NCBI RefSeq assembly: GCF_964275005.1
Contig: NC_092699.1
Span: forward strand, 24,754,981-24,818,980
DNA from: Diadema setosum
Lineage: Eukaryota > Echinodermata > Echinoidea > Diadematoida > Diadematidae
Length of the DNA stretch: 64,000 nucleotides
Direction: 5' to 3'
Shown: piece by piece, positions 34,841-48,000 of the stretch
How the letters are laid out: every line of letters begins with the position of its first letter
How positions within the stretch are numbered: the stretch's first letter is position 1
Translations under genes and position numbers: made by a program
The notes under the pieces: generated by a model
What the model was told of the DNA's origin: nothing
Seen by the model: only the letters and a program-made list of their open reading frames with translations
Databases searched by the model: none

Positions 34841-35364
34841 AAAGCATCTTATTATAATTTGAAGTATTCAGGGAGATGATTGTCCTACAACAAATACTGT
34901 GTTGCACTACATCTTTATACAATGTAATGCAAACTTTACATCAAAAAACAATTTCACTTGAAGTTGGAAGACGAGCCACAGAAATACAGCACTGAAAATA
35001 CCATCCTGAAAGAGGTTTGTAGGGGAATGTACAGAAGAGATTGCGATTCTGATTGTTCAAGAATATGTTTGCAAAAAGTTATCACATTGGTAGAGCCTTC
35101 CCTGCTAGACAAGAGCAAGCTGATCATGAGAATATTCTAGCCGACAGGACTCCATTGCAATTCTGCTGATATCAGTTTTGCTCTTGAAAAGGTTGCCAAG
35201 TGTTACCCCCTTAAACAGTTCAGTTCTGATGGCAATATTGTGGCAAATACAGCACACTCAATTTCAGCCAGTAGTAATCCTACAGCCCTCTAGGCATGTG
35301 GCTTGGCCAGCATAACATGCCAAAAGGTACATTTTGTTTCATCTCTGTGCAAAGTTTCCAGCCA

Positions 35365-36077
35365 TTACTTATGGAAGAGCTGCAACTGTGGATTGGGTGC
35401 CATGATGCCAGATCCAGAAGGATAGATGGTACAGACTGGTGGACTGTCACTATTGCTACGATCAGTGGTGCCTTTGTTAATCCCGGCTTGATTGCAATTC
35501 TGTGCTTGGAAATGAGCATCCGCGCTTGAGACAACCTGCTGAGAATCTGTATTCAAGGAAGTGTTCACAGTTGGAAGAATATTCCGCCATTGGGGCTGGG
35601 GATAGCTCCGTGATGTCATCAACAAGTCTGTTTCAAGTAGTTTCATAAGGAGAGGTACTTTGTTCACCTCTACTGGAGGATGAGAACTGGTATCAGTAAC
35701 ATTTCCTCCACTATGATCCCTCCCACACAGCCGAGGATTTTGATTGTTGTTTTCGACACAAGGGGCTGCTGGCAGAAACTGGATGCCAGACAGGTGACTT
35801 GGCACAGGAATATGAATCTGCTGAGGAGGGGTTGGTGGTGGACTGTTGATGGCTAGCGGCACATTATGCATGCTCGTCGGGGCATTTCCAGTCGGGCTCA
35901 CTATGATGCAGCTCAGCTGGTTGGAGGATTGTACATATGATCCGTTTTCTACAACGGGTGCATGGTTCATACTCACTTGCGGCATGCTTTGGTGGTTCAA
36001 CACTTCAGGTCCTCTAGGATTGACTTGGCCAGGGGAAGGTGGATACCATATTCTTCCTGCTATGTGGCTTTGTGAAA
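35365..36077 (-). CDS. Homeobox gene, terminal coding exon
   Basis: The acceptor is GTTCTTCCAG. 236 codons are followed by TAA at 35365-35367. The protein is Pro/Ser/Asn/Gln-rich, with NSPPPTPPQQIHIPVP and the amphipathic KVPLLMKLLETDLLM. No known domain is seen; an activation-type or interaction tail is possible. Confidence 0.85.
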
Positions 36078-39000
36078 CTGGAAGAACAAGAAGATACAAA
36101 AATTAGCTCTTGCTCTGATATTTGCTATATATAGAGTACGTTGAACCCATTTCTTATCTTTTACTTTTCTTCTTTGAGAATTCTGAACACTAACTTTTCA
36201 CGCAAAAAGTACTAAATGATACCATCTTTTGAGTGAAGCAACAAACAGAAAAAAAAATAAATCAATAGTATATAGTCATTGGGTCTTTACCGCATGGCTT
36301 AAGGGGACATTATCTCTCCTGGAGTAAAGAGCGAGCACTTACCTTCTGCACTTAATGTACCAATCATAGCTCCAGTCTCTGTTGAGTTGTGTGATGATGT
36401 ATCCTCCTGCAGTACACCTCCGTTGGGCAAGCTAGGATTTTCAGTGCTCTTGTCCTTCACAAGTCGATCCTCTAGATTCTGAGTTCCTTCATCCTGCAAG
36501 GAGTACACACGGACAATGGACGGCAACTGGAAATCTTCAACAGCAGTCCTTGGGGAATCCATTGAAGCTCTTCTCATTGCCATGTGTCTCTGATACGATG
36601 GAGGAGCATGTCCGGGCTCAATGATCACAGATCTTTCGGGGGTATTTGGATTTGCAGCAGGAGAAAACCCTTCAGACATTGGAGAAGCTGCTTGGAATGA
36701 TGTACTGTTTCTCTGGGTAGCAGGCGACCCAAAAGGCTGTGCAACATTCAGACTATCCCTAGAGCTGTGGTGGATTTCACTGGATGGCTGTGATCCTATA
36801 TGACACCAATGAGAAAAAGAAAAAAAGAAAAAAGAAAAAAGGAAACATTTCATCATCAAAGGGCAAGTCTAAGATAACATGCACGTTACGCATGGGACAT
36901 TCAGAGACTTTTATGACCTGAAAAATAGTGTTAATGGTCTTTGATCATACAAATTAACTTCATCATGGTGATTGATATCTAGGAGAAGTATAATCATGTA
37001 AAAGATTGAGAAAAATAACCTTGACAATTATGTTCTAGAAGAGAAAATATGTGTCATTACGTATGGGACCAGAAAAATTTTGTTTTGAACATTTTTTTCA
37101 ACCTCAAAACTCTCTGCAAGTATTTCATTCTACAACTTGTAACTCAGTGTGATGAAAGTCACAACACTCAAGATTATCAGAGTTAAGTTTCAAAGTCATG
37201 AGGCAAAAAGCACTAATATGTTCTAATTAAAGACAGACATGATGTGTTACGTATGGGACAGTTACGTACGGGACACTTAGTCCCGCATTCGTTCAGTGTG
37301 TGGAGAGTCATGTTTTTGGGTATTTTGCACAATTATTGAAGAAAAATCATTTGAAACTACTCAAATACTGATCCAGATTGTCAAGGGAACAATATTCCCC
37401 AAATATTTACCATCATTATCATATTTAATCATATTTTATAATTCTTATGACCAACCTCTGTATGCATGCCCTTTGACCCCCATTCGTTTAGTGTGTGGAG
37501 AACCATGTTTATGGGTATTTTGTATAATTATTGAAGTAGAATCATTTGAAATTACTCAAATACTGATCCAGATTGTCAAGAGAATCAATATTCCCCAAAT
37601 ACTTACCATCATAATCATATTCAATCATATTTCATATCTTTATGACCAATCTGAGTATGCATGCCCTCTATTTTTATCAGGATAGTTACTACTGAAAAAT
37701 TGAATACATAGTGTTTACTTCAATTGATGAAGGGCAGTTTGCCATTCAGTTTCAACAACAAGGCAAGAGCCATAATGTGTCTCGCCCATTCGCGTACAAG
37801 AAATTGTACGCGAATGGGATATAACAGATAAAAAGAGATATAAAAGGGTAAAAATTTATGGCAGAAAAGAAATGTGTCAAAAAATTTAACATTCGGCCCT
37901 TAAAGTTCGTTGACCCCTGCCTGTGACCTTTGACCTTGTGGTGACCATCCGCTCACCAAGGGACATCTACCATCCAAGTTTGGTCACAAACGGACCTATG
38001 ATCAAAAGTTATGACCCATAATAGAAACGCGCCATAAAAACTTAACATTGGGCTCTAAAAGTTTGTTGACCCATGCTTGTGACCATTGACCTTGGGGTGA
38101 CCATCCACTCCCCAAGGGACATCTACCATACAAGTTGAGTCACAAACAGACCTATGGATCAAAAGCTATGACCCATAAGAGAAACGCGCCATAAAAACTT
38201 AACATTGGGCTCTAAAAGTTCATTGACCCATGCTTGTGACCATTGACCTTTTGGTGACCATCCACTCCCCAAGGGACATCTACCATCCAAGTTTAGTCAC
38301 AAACGGACCTATGAATAAAAAGTGATGACCCATAATAGAAACGCGCCATAAAAACTTATCATTGGGCTCTAAAAGTTCATTGACCCCTGCCTGTGAGCTT
38401 TGACCTTGAGGTGACCTTCATATATGGTAAAATGTGAAACTTTGTATGACCCCTCTTCCCTCGAAGTTTGATTGCAATTGAAGCCCAGAGTAAAAAGTTA
38501 TTGAAGTTTTTGTAGCGTTACGGACAGACGACGGACAGACGCCGCAGGCAATCCCTTAGTCTCCCCCTCACCTCCGGTGGGCTCGACAAAAACAACTTGG
38601 CACAAGAGATATTAACTTTAATAAATATGCAATACCTGCTGATTGGAACCCCAGTGATCGAGTAGATATATGTCTGTCTAGCGAACAGGTTGTTGATTCG
38701 AGTCACACCTCAGCATGTATACCCATGATTTTTGTCGTGGCTACTACCAAAAACTGAATAACTGAATAATTGAGATATCCAGAAACATGGTGTCCTAATA
38801 AAGGGTGGGTCACATTTTTCATTTGGACCACTTCATTTTACTTTACATTTGTTTGTTTGTTGATATCTCAGCCATGTCAAATATGGATCTTCATAAAATA
38901 AACTTTGAATTCCTCTCGTTTTAGAATTGTATGCTCTTTCATAATTCATATAAGTGGTTTCCAATCATCTTGTAAAATGTTGAAAACTGAATCCCCATTT

Positions 39001-42000
39001 CTACAAAAACTATGCCATCCCTTTAATGCTGATTTTCATTGTGTATTTTGGCATCTCTCCCCCCCCCCCCCCTTTCTGACAATTGTTCAGTCAAGTACAT
39101 GTATTGTTTCAAGTGTCTGTAACTCAAGAGTAGCAGCAAAGTTGGGATGCTTTCTGCAGGATGATTAACGATTTGTGTATTGAGAGACCTTACCAACTAG
39201 CTACGCATGCATTCACATGCAATACGTACGAGGATGTCCCATACGTACGAGGATGTCCCATACGTAATGTATTTGTCCCATACGTAACATTATTTAATTG
39301 CCTAATAATTTTTTTTTTTTTTTACTATTTTTTCTTCTTTCTGTGGTATTTAACTTCTTTACACAATTAATTAAAACTTCCCAAAAGGGCATTCAAGTAA
39401 CCTTAGAAATTTCAGAAAAAATGTAAAACTAGAAATGTCGCTATGGCGACTGGTATGCCTCCGCCATGATGCATGATTCTCCTTATAGGTCTAGATAGTA
39501 CATGTGGACAATGTGTGATTACATTTTCACAAAATTGGCTAAATATTAAAATGACAAGTTTGTCACAAATGTGTTGAATGTTCACCTTCCTTGACCTAGG
39601 TTTAATTGGATGAATAGGAGAGCATGTATGATTTAGGATTTAAGGACTTTTAACTCGACTTTGACCAATTCATACGTTTATAATGCATTGAGTAATTTCC
39701 AAGGTATGGAGAAAAAGTGCAATTTCTGTATTGAATAGTAAATTGTTACCATTTTCATCTGGCCTTTGACTCTAAAATTCATAAGATAATCACTGTCAGG
39801 CAGAACATGCATAAATATGTAAAAAGTTCAAAGATAACTTGAGCCACTTCCGAGATATGGAGGAAAAAGTTAGTTCAGCACTTTCACGTGATCTTTGACC
39901 TTTTGACCTTTGAAGCAAAAACAAAACAAACAAACAAAAAACTTTCCAGAGAATCTGTATTAGGTTATACATGCATACATCAAGTGTAAAAAAAAATAAT
40001 CCTGCTGGCATTGCATAAACATTCGGAGGGAAATACATGTAGTAAAATTTTGAAGTGTTGCCCTTGACCTTTGACCCCTGACCTTTGACTCCATGAACCC
40101 TAAATTGTCTAGATAATCACTGCCAGTCAGTACATATACGTTCCATGAAGATACCTTGAACAATTTCCAAGGTACGGAGAAAAAAGTGAAGTTTTAATAT
40201 CTTTACGTGACCTTTGACCTCATGACCCCAAACTTTCACCAAAGAATCTTAATTGGGTAATACATGAATACACTAAGTTTCAAGAAAATATCTTCAGGCA
40301 TTGCAGAAATATGGTGGAAACAGTGAAATTTTATGTATTTGACCTTGACCTTTTGACCTTTGACCTTGAGCATGTGCACCCAAAAGTTGATCATAGCACA
40401 ACTTCACCCCCTAATACACATACATGCCAAGTTTCATTAGGATACCTCAAAAGGTTTTTTTTTAGATACGCTTGCCACAAAATTCTTTACGGACGGCAAC
40501 CCGAAAACATATTGCCTCCGGCACCACTTCGTGGCAGAGGCAGAAAAAATGACCTCAATTTGTTAGTATGGAACATCACATGATAGGACATGAGCTAATT
40601 TGCATAATCCCTAAATTTCCATACCAAGTTAAACTATTTGATGAACTTCTTACGTCCACATATTAATCAAATATAATTTGCTTTTCTTTGAATAAATATG
40701 AATTTTTATAAATGTCCCATACGTAACACTGTATTTCACATTTATAGAAATGAAGCCCTTGATATTTGCATAAATCTACATACCATATTTTCCTCCCTAA
40801 AAATCAAAACTGCAACTCATAAGCTTCAAAATGATACCAAACATGTCAATATTCAGCAAAGATGAAATTTTGCCTTCTTAGGGGACCTTATCTTGGATTT
40901 GCCCCAAAGTACAATATTTTTGGCAGAACACTCAATAGCTGGCATCAAAACAGCAGTAACACTACTCTCAGAGAAAACATCTGTCTACTGTCAGAACAGT
41001 GATATAATGGGGTTGTTAAACATCAAACACAAAATTTGCTCTTACCTCTAGCAAACAGTGATTTCTTTGCTGCAGTAACGCATCCAGCCTCGTCTGAAGC
41101 CCTCCTTCTTTTGCGTTTCTGTCTTTTCTTCACACTTGGGCGGTTCGGCGGCAAGTGTTGCTTGGTTCTCGATCCATGTGATGCTGACAAGTTTGGATCC
41201 TTTGGTGTCTGTGACACGGGAGGCGGTACTGTAGCACCATCTGCTGGATGGCCATATAAGAATTCCTCAAAGGTGTGAGCAGTAATCCTGCTTGCCTGAA
41301 GAGGAGTTATTTGTGAGGGCTCCTCCAATGTTTCTGCAACAATCTCCTTTGCAGTGGTACCTGCAGGATACAAAGTGTGGCAATGCTCAAGTGGGAAGTA
41401 CAAATTTCAAAAATCATACAACTGTACTTTCATATTTAAGGAATTGTAAAGAAAGATTACTACATCATTGAAAATGTATTCAAGTCCCTTCACTCTCAAT
41501 GCAGGGGAGATGGAGGCATTAACTTTTTAACAATTCATAACGTCTCATTAGAACATAATTCTCCCCCCCCCCAAAAAAAAAAAAAAAATACAAAATACCA
41601 ATACCCCCATTAAGTCTGGCCTTTCACCTACTGAATTTCAACAAATATCTGTGTAGTAGGCAAATTGCAGGCAAGTCACTTTAGATGACTTAAGAACTGA
41701 GCTCTGTCTAGTTACTACCTTTCACCACATGATACAATGACAAGAAATATAGTTAACGTGTTGAAGAGGGGCTACATGTTCTAGTTACATTGCTGTGTGT
41801 GCAAATTTCAAGGTAACAGGAATTCCCCTCTACGACAAAATTTCTCAACTCATCTATCTCTGGTTTTTGCATCTGTTGCACACTGAATCATTTCTTTGAG
41901 ACAGCTTTAGCCACAGACTACTTACATGTAGCATCTCTGACAAGCGACTGAACTTCCCTCCAGTCTTTATCGAAAGGGGCTGGCATATGTGCCTGGATGT

Positions 42001-45000
42001 TGCACAAGATCTCCTCTGGAATGGGTGGTCGCTTTCTATTCTTGTTAACAATCAAACGTCCCTTGGGGACCCTAGTTGGTGGTTCTGCTGGTGCTTGTTG
42101 ACGCTTGTGTCCATCTCCTGACATGGATGCATACTGCATCTTGCGATTGATGCTTACAGGGCACTGGGGAAGATGATCATACCTGGATGCTTTTTCGTGA
42201 AGCAGTTCGTCCACAGGCTTCTTCTGTTGAAAAAGAATTACACCAGAAAAGTATTATTAGGAGTGGCAACTCTTCATAATCCATGCAAACACATGATTGG
42301 GTTCCAAAGCATTGCAATGGGATGTCTGATATTCCTCAATGCTTCAAAGCTTCAGTCAACATTGCTGCATCTTAAAGACAGAATTGGGAGAGAAGTTGCC
42401 CATTTCATTAAATTACAAACTGTATTCTAAAGTAAAATTTCGAATGAATTAACAAGAATGTAATAGTTTAAAAAAGAAGTGGGAGTTATATACATGCATT
42501 TCTTTTCTTCTTGTAATGGGCAAATATGTAAATGCGTCTTCCACTTACTCACCTCATACAATGTAGATCATCTTTTGTTCTCTGAATTGCTATCATTTCA
42601 ATGAAGAATGGTGTAAAAAAAAAAAAAGGGACTACTAGTAGATGCATCAAAGTTACCTTCATCACTGCAAGCTTTGAAACAAGTTCATCAAGGCATCTTT
42701 TCCGCTTCAGCTTTGCCCTTGGCTCCAGGTGGCATAACTTGGGTGAGATAGCAAGCTGGTTCGAGTCACTGTCAGCTGGAGAAGAAAAGAATATTAGAAA
42801 GACAGATATGAGAACGGTTCACATGAAATTTAACCTTTTAAATCACTTCATTAGAAAAAAAAATCATCAGTTTTTCCCTTCTAACAAATTTCTCATGAGC
42901 ATCCCATTTTTAAAATACGACCGACCTGAGAGAAAGACTGACATGAAAGACCACACACCCTCTTCGATCTGGAAAATCAGCTGAAATCATAATTTCTCAC
43001 AGCTGGGATATTTCTGTAGTTGTGTTAATTTGGGGGAAAATATGGCATGAGACCAATCACAACCCCTTAAAATCACCCTGAATCAGCCGACTCAGAATCC
43101 ACACTGAACTACAATGGCCTCTCTGTTTGGCACAATATATTAAACCCTGAACACAGAAGCAACACTTGATGGCAAAATCAACATCAAACACGAGTTCTCT
43201 GAGCAACTGTACTAAGATGAGACATACTCCATGTTCTAAATTTTCAAAACATAAAAACAGAAAATCTGCTCTTTAATAAAAGCCAAAATACATAACATGT
43301 AGATGAACTTCAACCTCTACAAATGACTTGAATGACATTCATACTTACACGTGGATACAGTAGTTTGTGGAGTATCTTGGGAGGCATCCTTGGCATTATC
43401 TTGGTTGAATTCTGCAGAAGAGGTCCCAGAGGTGCATTCAGGAGCATTTATGACAAGACATGTCCTTTCCTTTAGTGAGCACTTGGTAGAAGCATGACTG
43501 TCTTCTTCTTCACAGGCCTTTCTAGACGGAACACTAGATGAGCAGTCATCGTTTACTGAAGTAGAGTGGTTTGCGGAGCAGACTTCTGGTGGATCACTGT
43601 GAGTAGCAGAATTCGGCAAGATAACGGGAGAAGCACTTGAACCTACTGCGGAATCTTCCATAGGACTTGGTATCGCATGAGAAATATCCCCAGGATCCAC
43701 TGCATCATGAACAGTCAATTTTTTTCCATGAATCCCATTGCATGGTTTCTGGTCTTTGGAAATTTCAGAAGCAGTAGCTTGTGGAATCAACTGGTTCACA
43801 TTTATCCCATCATCCTGATTCTCTACAACACTGGACTGGCTAGAACCTGGGATTTGATCAAGATGTACCTCATCCATCACATCACTGCTCTCTTCATGAG
43901 AACCACCATCTGCAGAAGGCATGCATGCTTCAGATTTGTCAGACTCGGTTGGGTTCAGCCCTTGAGGGATGTGCTTTTCATGCATTGCATTATCCTCTTC
44001 TTCTGATAGCATGGCTTCAGTGACACAAGCAGTATCATCAAAGTCAATCACAAGTGGAGGTCCATCATCAAAGTCATCACTTGCCTCTGTAGCAGTGCAG
44101 AAGGAAACATCACTTCCATCCAGGACTGTTTTCAAAGAATTTGAGTAACTGTTCAAGGACAATTTAGTAGAAACATCTACTTTCTTTTCAACTTCATCCA
44201 AGGGCTGCTTTGCTTCTTCCTTCTGCTCCTCTGCTGTGTAGTGTTCACCTGAATGCTCAGTACTGCTGACGCCCATGTCTGACTTGGTCGCTGCCATCTT
44301 TCTACACTCTTGAAGTGGGCTCCTCGTACATGGGATGGGTTCTTGGGGAACTTTGATGTCTATGACTGTTGGAAAATTTTCTTCATTTGGTGTTGTGTCC
44401 TCATTGCTTGGAATTTTGAAGTCACAGTCTGAATCAGCTACATGAGGTGGTACATAATTTGTTTCCATTTCGTCTGACTTTGTGCAAAGAAGCATGGGAC
44501 CTGATCTTTGATTGGTAACAGCATCTGTGGATTCATGGACATCCGTGCCGAGTTCTTCTCTGTCAATAGAAGAACTTGGTTGCAAACACTCCTCCCTTGG
44601 CAACAGGATGTCACTCTCACAACATTTTATGTCTTCAGTACCTTCTGTAGATAAGGGTGTGCTTTCATCAACATCTTCCACTGATATAAAGATTTCATCC
44701 CTTTTGGTTTTTTGGTCATCACTGCCACTTTCACAAGAAGCTCCCAATTTTTCACTTATGTTACATTCAGTTGCAGGTCCGTGCATATTGGCACTCTCAT
44801 CATTATTCCGAGTCACATGGCCACTAGATTTCTCATCAGAAGTAGGTGACATATGCACTTCTCCAACCGTGCCTGTGTTGAGTTCTTTTCCATGAATAGA
44901 AGAACTTGGTTGTAAACACTCCTCCCCTGGCAGCAGGATGTCACTCTCACAATATTTTGTGATGCCTTCAGAACCTCCTGTAGAAAGGGGTGTGCTTTCA

Positions 45001-48000
45001 TCAACATCTTCCATTGATATCAAGATTTCATCCCCTTTGGTTTCTAGGTCATCACTGCCACTTTCACAGGAAGCTCCTAATTCCTCACTTAAGTTACACT
45101 TGGTTGCAGGAGCATGCATATCGGAACTCTCATCATTATTTCGAATCACAAGGCCAATAGACTTCTCATCAAAAGAATGTGACACATGCATTTCTCCAAC
45201 CACACTGGAGTCGGCCACAAACCTCTCAGTATCAACAGAAATGCTATGAAGAGTGAGATTACTCCTCACACCTTTCTCACTTAAATGAGGAGTCTTGCAC
45301 AAATATTTTTCATCATGCTTTGGAGAGGCAGATTCCAAATCATCTTCGGAGTGCAGACTTTCAGGTGTGGTGGTATCCGGAGAGGGCACGGTATCACTGC
45401 CCATCTTCTTGTCACAAGTGTCCCAACTCACATCATGGCTTTTGGCATCCATGCGGTCATCAAAGTTACAAGATGAATCGTCTCTGTCCAGGTCACTGGG
45501 TACGCACGTCTTATCTCTCTCATTTACTGTGGACCAAGAATCACTCTCTTTGTCAAGTTGTTTTTCAAAATCGCCCCACACTTCGTCTACCACGACAAAG
45601 TCAATTTCCTGGGCAGACTCACTGTCACTACAATCATATCCATCATCAACTGCCCCTTTATCTTGAGAGTCACATGTGATATTATTGGTCAGGGAATCTT
45701 TTGTTGAAGAACATTTTTCAGTCAAGTCTGAGCTCTCATTGGTCTTAACAGCATCTAGAGAAGAACCGACTTCATGAATGTTCACATCCTTTGGACATTT
45801 TGATTCATCTGTTTTCAAGCTGGTCTCCAGTGATCTGATTTTTTGTGGCAAAGATGCAAGTGAATCCCAAACTGACCGATGTGGTGCAGACAACTCCTTA
45901 CTTTTCACTACTGCTGCTACTTTGGTCTCCTCGAACATTTCCTTTGTGCATTTACTGGCAACAGTAACTTTTCTTGACTCAAGTGCTGATACTTCAACAC
46001 GTATGAGATTGACAGCGAGCTCCTTTTTGAAAAGAAACTTGTCATCACAGTATTTCAATCTTTCTGTTGACAGGACAGGTTTGAAAGTATGCACATTTTC
46101 ACCCATCTTCATCCTTGGCTGCTCCACCATTTCCTCTTCCATATTTGGGCTGTATCCATTTTGTGATTTTTTGCTTTCTTCAACTAGATGTGATGGTTTC
46201 ACCTCTGTACCTGTTCTGGCATTTGGCACCTGAACGTCTTGTCTCAATTTCCTCCCAGAAAGATTATTGCGCAGTTTTGGCTCCTTTTTCGTTGTGAAAC
46301 TGATAGCATATCCCATTGGTTTCTTGGTTTTAAGACCAGCTGCCTGAAGCCGTTTCATACATTCTTTGTCCTTAGATGGATCAGCGACTCTGACCCCAAT
46401 CTTCGATGTATGCTTGTCCTCTCCAGCAGCAGTTCTTGATCTGGTTGCTTTGCTAACCATTTTCTCCATGGCTGGTTCATGCACATTCTCTACTGCAGTC
46501 TTTACAGTGCATGCTCTGTCTTTCTGCATCTCGTTTCTAGTCTTGACTAGCTTGCCTGTCTGCATAGCGAGTTTGATTTTTTTCAAGTTCCCCACATTGA
46601 CTGACCTTGCAGATGAAATATCGGTCTTATTTCGTTGTCTTTGATTTGCCACAACAGGGATATCTGTGCCAACAGATATATCACTCCCTTTTCTTTCACT
46701 TGACTGTGCAAGTGCCTCCAAACTTGTATCTTTATCTTTTCCTGTGGATGAAGACTTGGAACAATTGTGGTCTGCTTCAATAGTCTTTGGCTTATGTAAA
46801 ACCCGGGAAAATACATTTCTTGTAACAATTCTTTGGCTGTTTTCAAAACTCCCTCCTGCTTGTGCTTCAAATAATTTGAAAGATGCACATGTTTCACTCA
46901 CATCAGTTTGTTCGCGACTCGTGAGACTTCTCAAATTTTTTTCCGCTGCTCTTTGAGTATGCATCGACGAGGTAGTGTTGTTTCCAGGACTCTTTAGATT
47001 AGTCGCCTTTGACCTTGTGTGATGTTTGTCAGTTGTTTCAGTTGGCAGTCTTTTCTTCGGGCTGTGTACATTTTGAGTTTGTGATCTACCCTTGTCAGTG
47101 TCACTTTTAGGCTCTTTTCCACCACCTTCTGGGATATCTTTCCGAGACATTGCTTCATCACTAGATTTTACCGACCTTGACCTTGGTACAAGATTTCCAT
47201 TGCAGTCCTTACTGCTTTTCTCCTGAGTTCTTGTTCCTTCTTGTTCCTTTGTGGAGTCTTCTGACAGAGCAAACTTGACCTTTGGATTTGACTTCATAGC
47301 AGGTAAACGTGGAGAAGAACGCAACTTGCTTGTCTTCTTGAGACACGACCGTAATGTTGCATCTTTACACTTACTGGAGGCTATCCCTACATTGGTCACC
47401 CTCTGAGACTTGCCTCCGCAGTGTTTTTGTGGCAAGGACATGTTTGCTGCCTTCTCATCATTTGCATGGCCCAGCTTACCCTGTCGATCACTTTTGCACC
47501 TATCCCTACTACTTTGCACTGCCAATGCCCATGGAGTGGCATTTGTCGAACGCGAGACATCCACCTGCGCAAGTGTTGGCACCCTCCGCGTTCTTTGGCT
47601 GTCAATCTTACTCTTCTCGCGTATTCTTTGTCGATGGAACCACACCCACACATTGGCAGATTTAAGCCCCATCTTTGTTGAAATGTCATCAACTTGCTTT
47701 CTGCTAGGGTTGCAATTCAACTCGTAGCGTACCTGTGGATCACATAACAGGAGAAAAGGGGGACATTTATTTCTTTTTAAATTGCTGTCATGGCCCTGCA
47801 GTACATGTACATGGACAGTGATTATCATGATCACATGGCAACAAACTTGTTACAAAGAACACACACAAAAAAAAATAAAAATGTTGCTATGGCGACTGAC
47901 CCCCTGACTATTGACCCATGAACCCTAAGTTCCCTAGATAATCCCTGCCAGTCAGTACATTCCTACAATATGTACCATGAAAATACATTGAACCATTTGC

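Larger units (their letters stand above)
36885..40727. mobile_element. Block bounded by inverted TGTCCCATACGTAAC motifs
   Basis: GTTACG(T/C)ATGGGACA-type motifs face right at 36885, 37056, 37246 and 37261. Their reverse complements lie at 39235, 39254, 39274 and 40713. The arrangement is that of a DNA element with repeated terminal motifs, about 3.8 kb across with its insertions. No transposase frame is present. Confidence 0.55.
36796..41045 (-). other. Intron filled with mobile elements
   Basis: Between exons 5 and 6. It holds the TGTCCCATACGTAAC-bounded block and inside it a tandem duplication, a DR1-rich repeat element, a tRNA-like SINE trace, a MITE fragment and a second DR1-rich element. 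No coding exon is seen. Confidence 0.8.

Noticed and set aside
37285-37685. 129-codon frame over the 198-bp duplication as a gene
   Set aside because: Openness follows from the duplication; it lies in an intron with no start context or splice sites.
43677-47727. Many plus-strand open frames of 60-150 codons
   Set aside because: They lie opposite the 4.4-kb coding exon and are Ser/Leu/Cys-rich shadows of its acidic, Ser-rich codons; the minus frame has consistent splice phases and a homeodomain.
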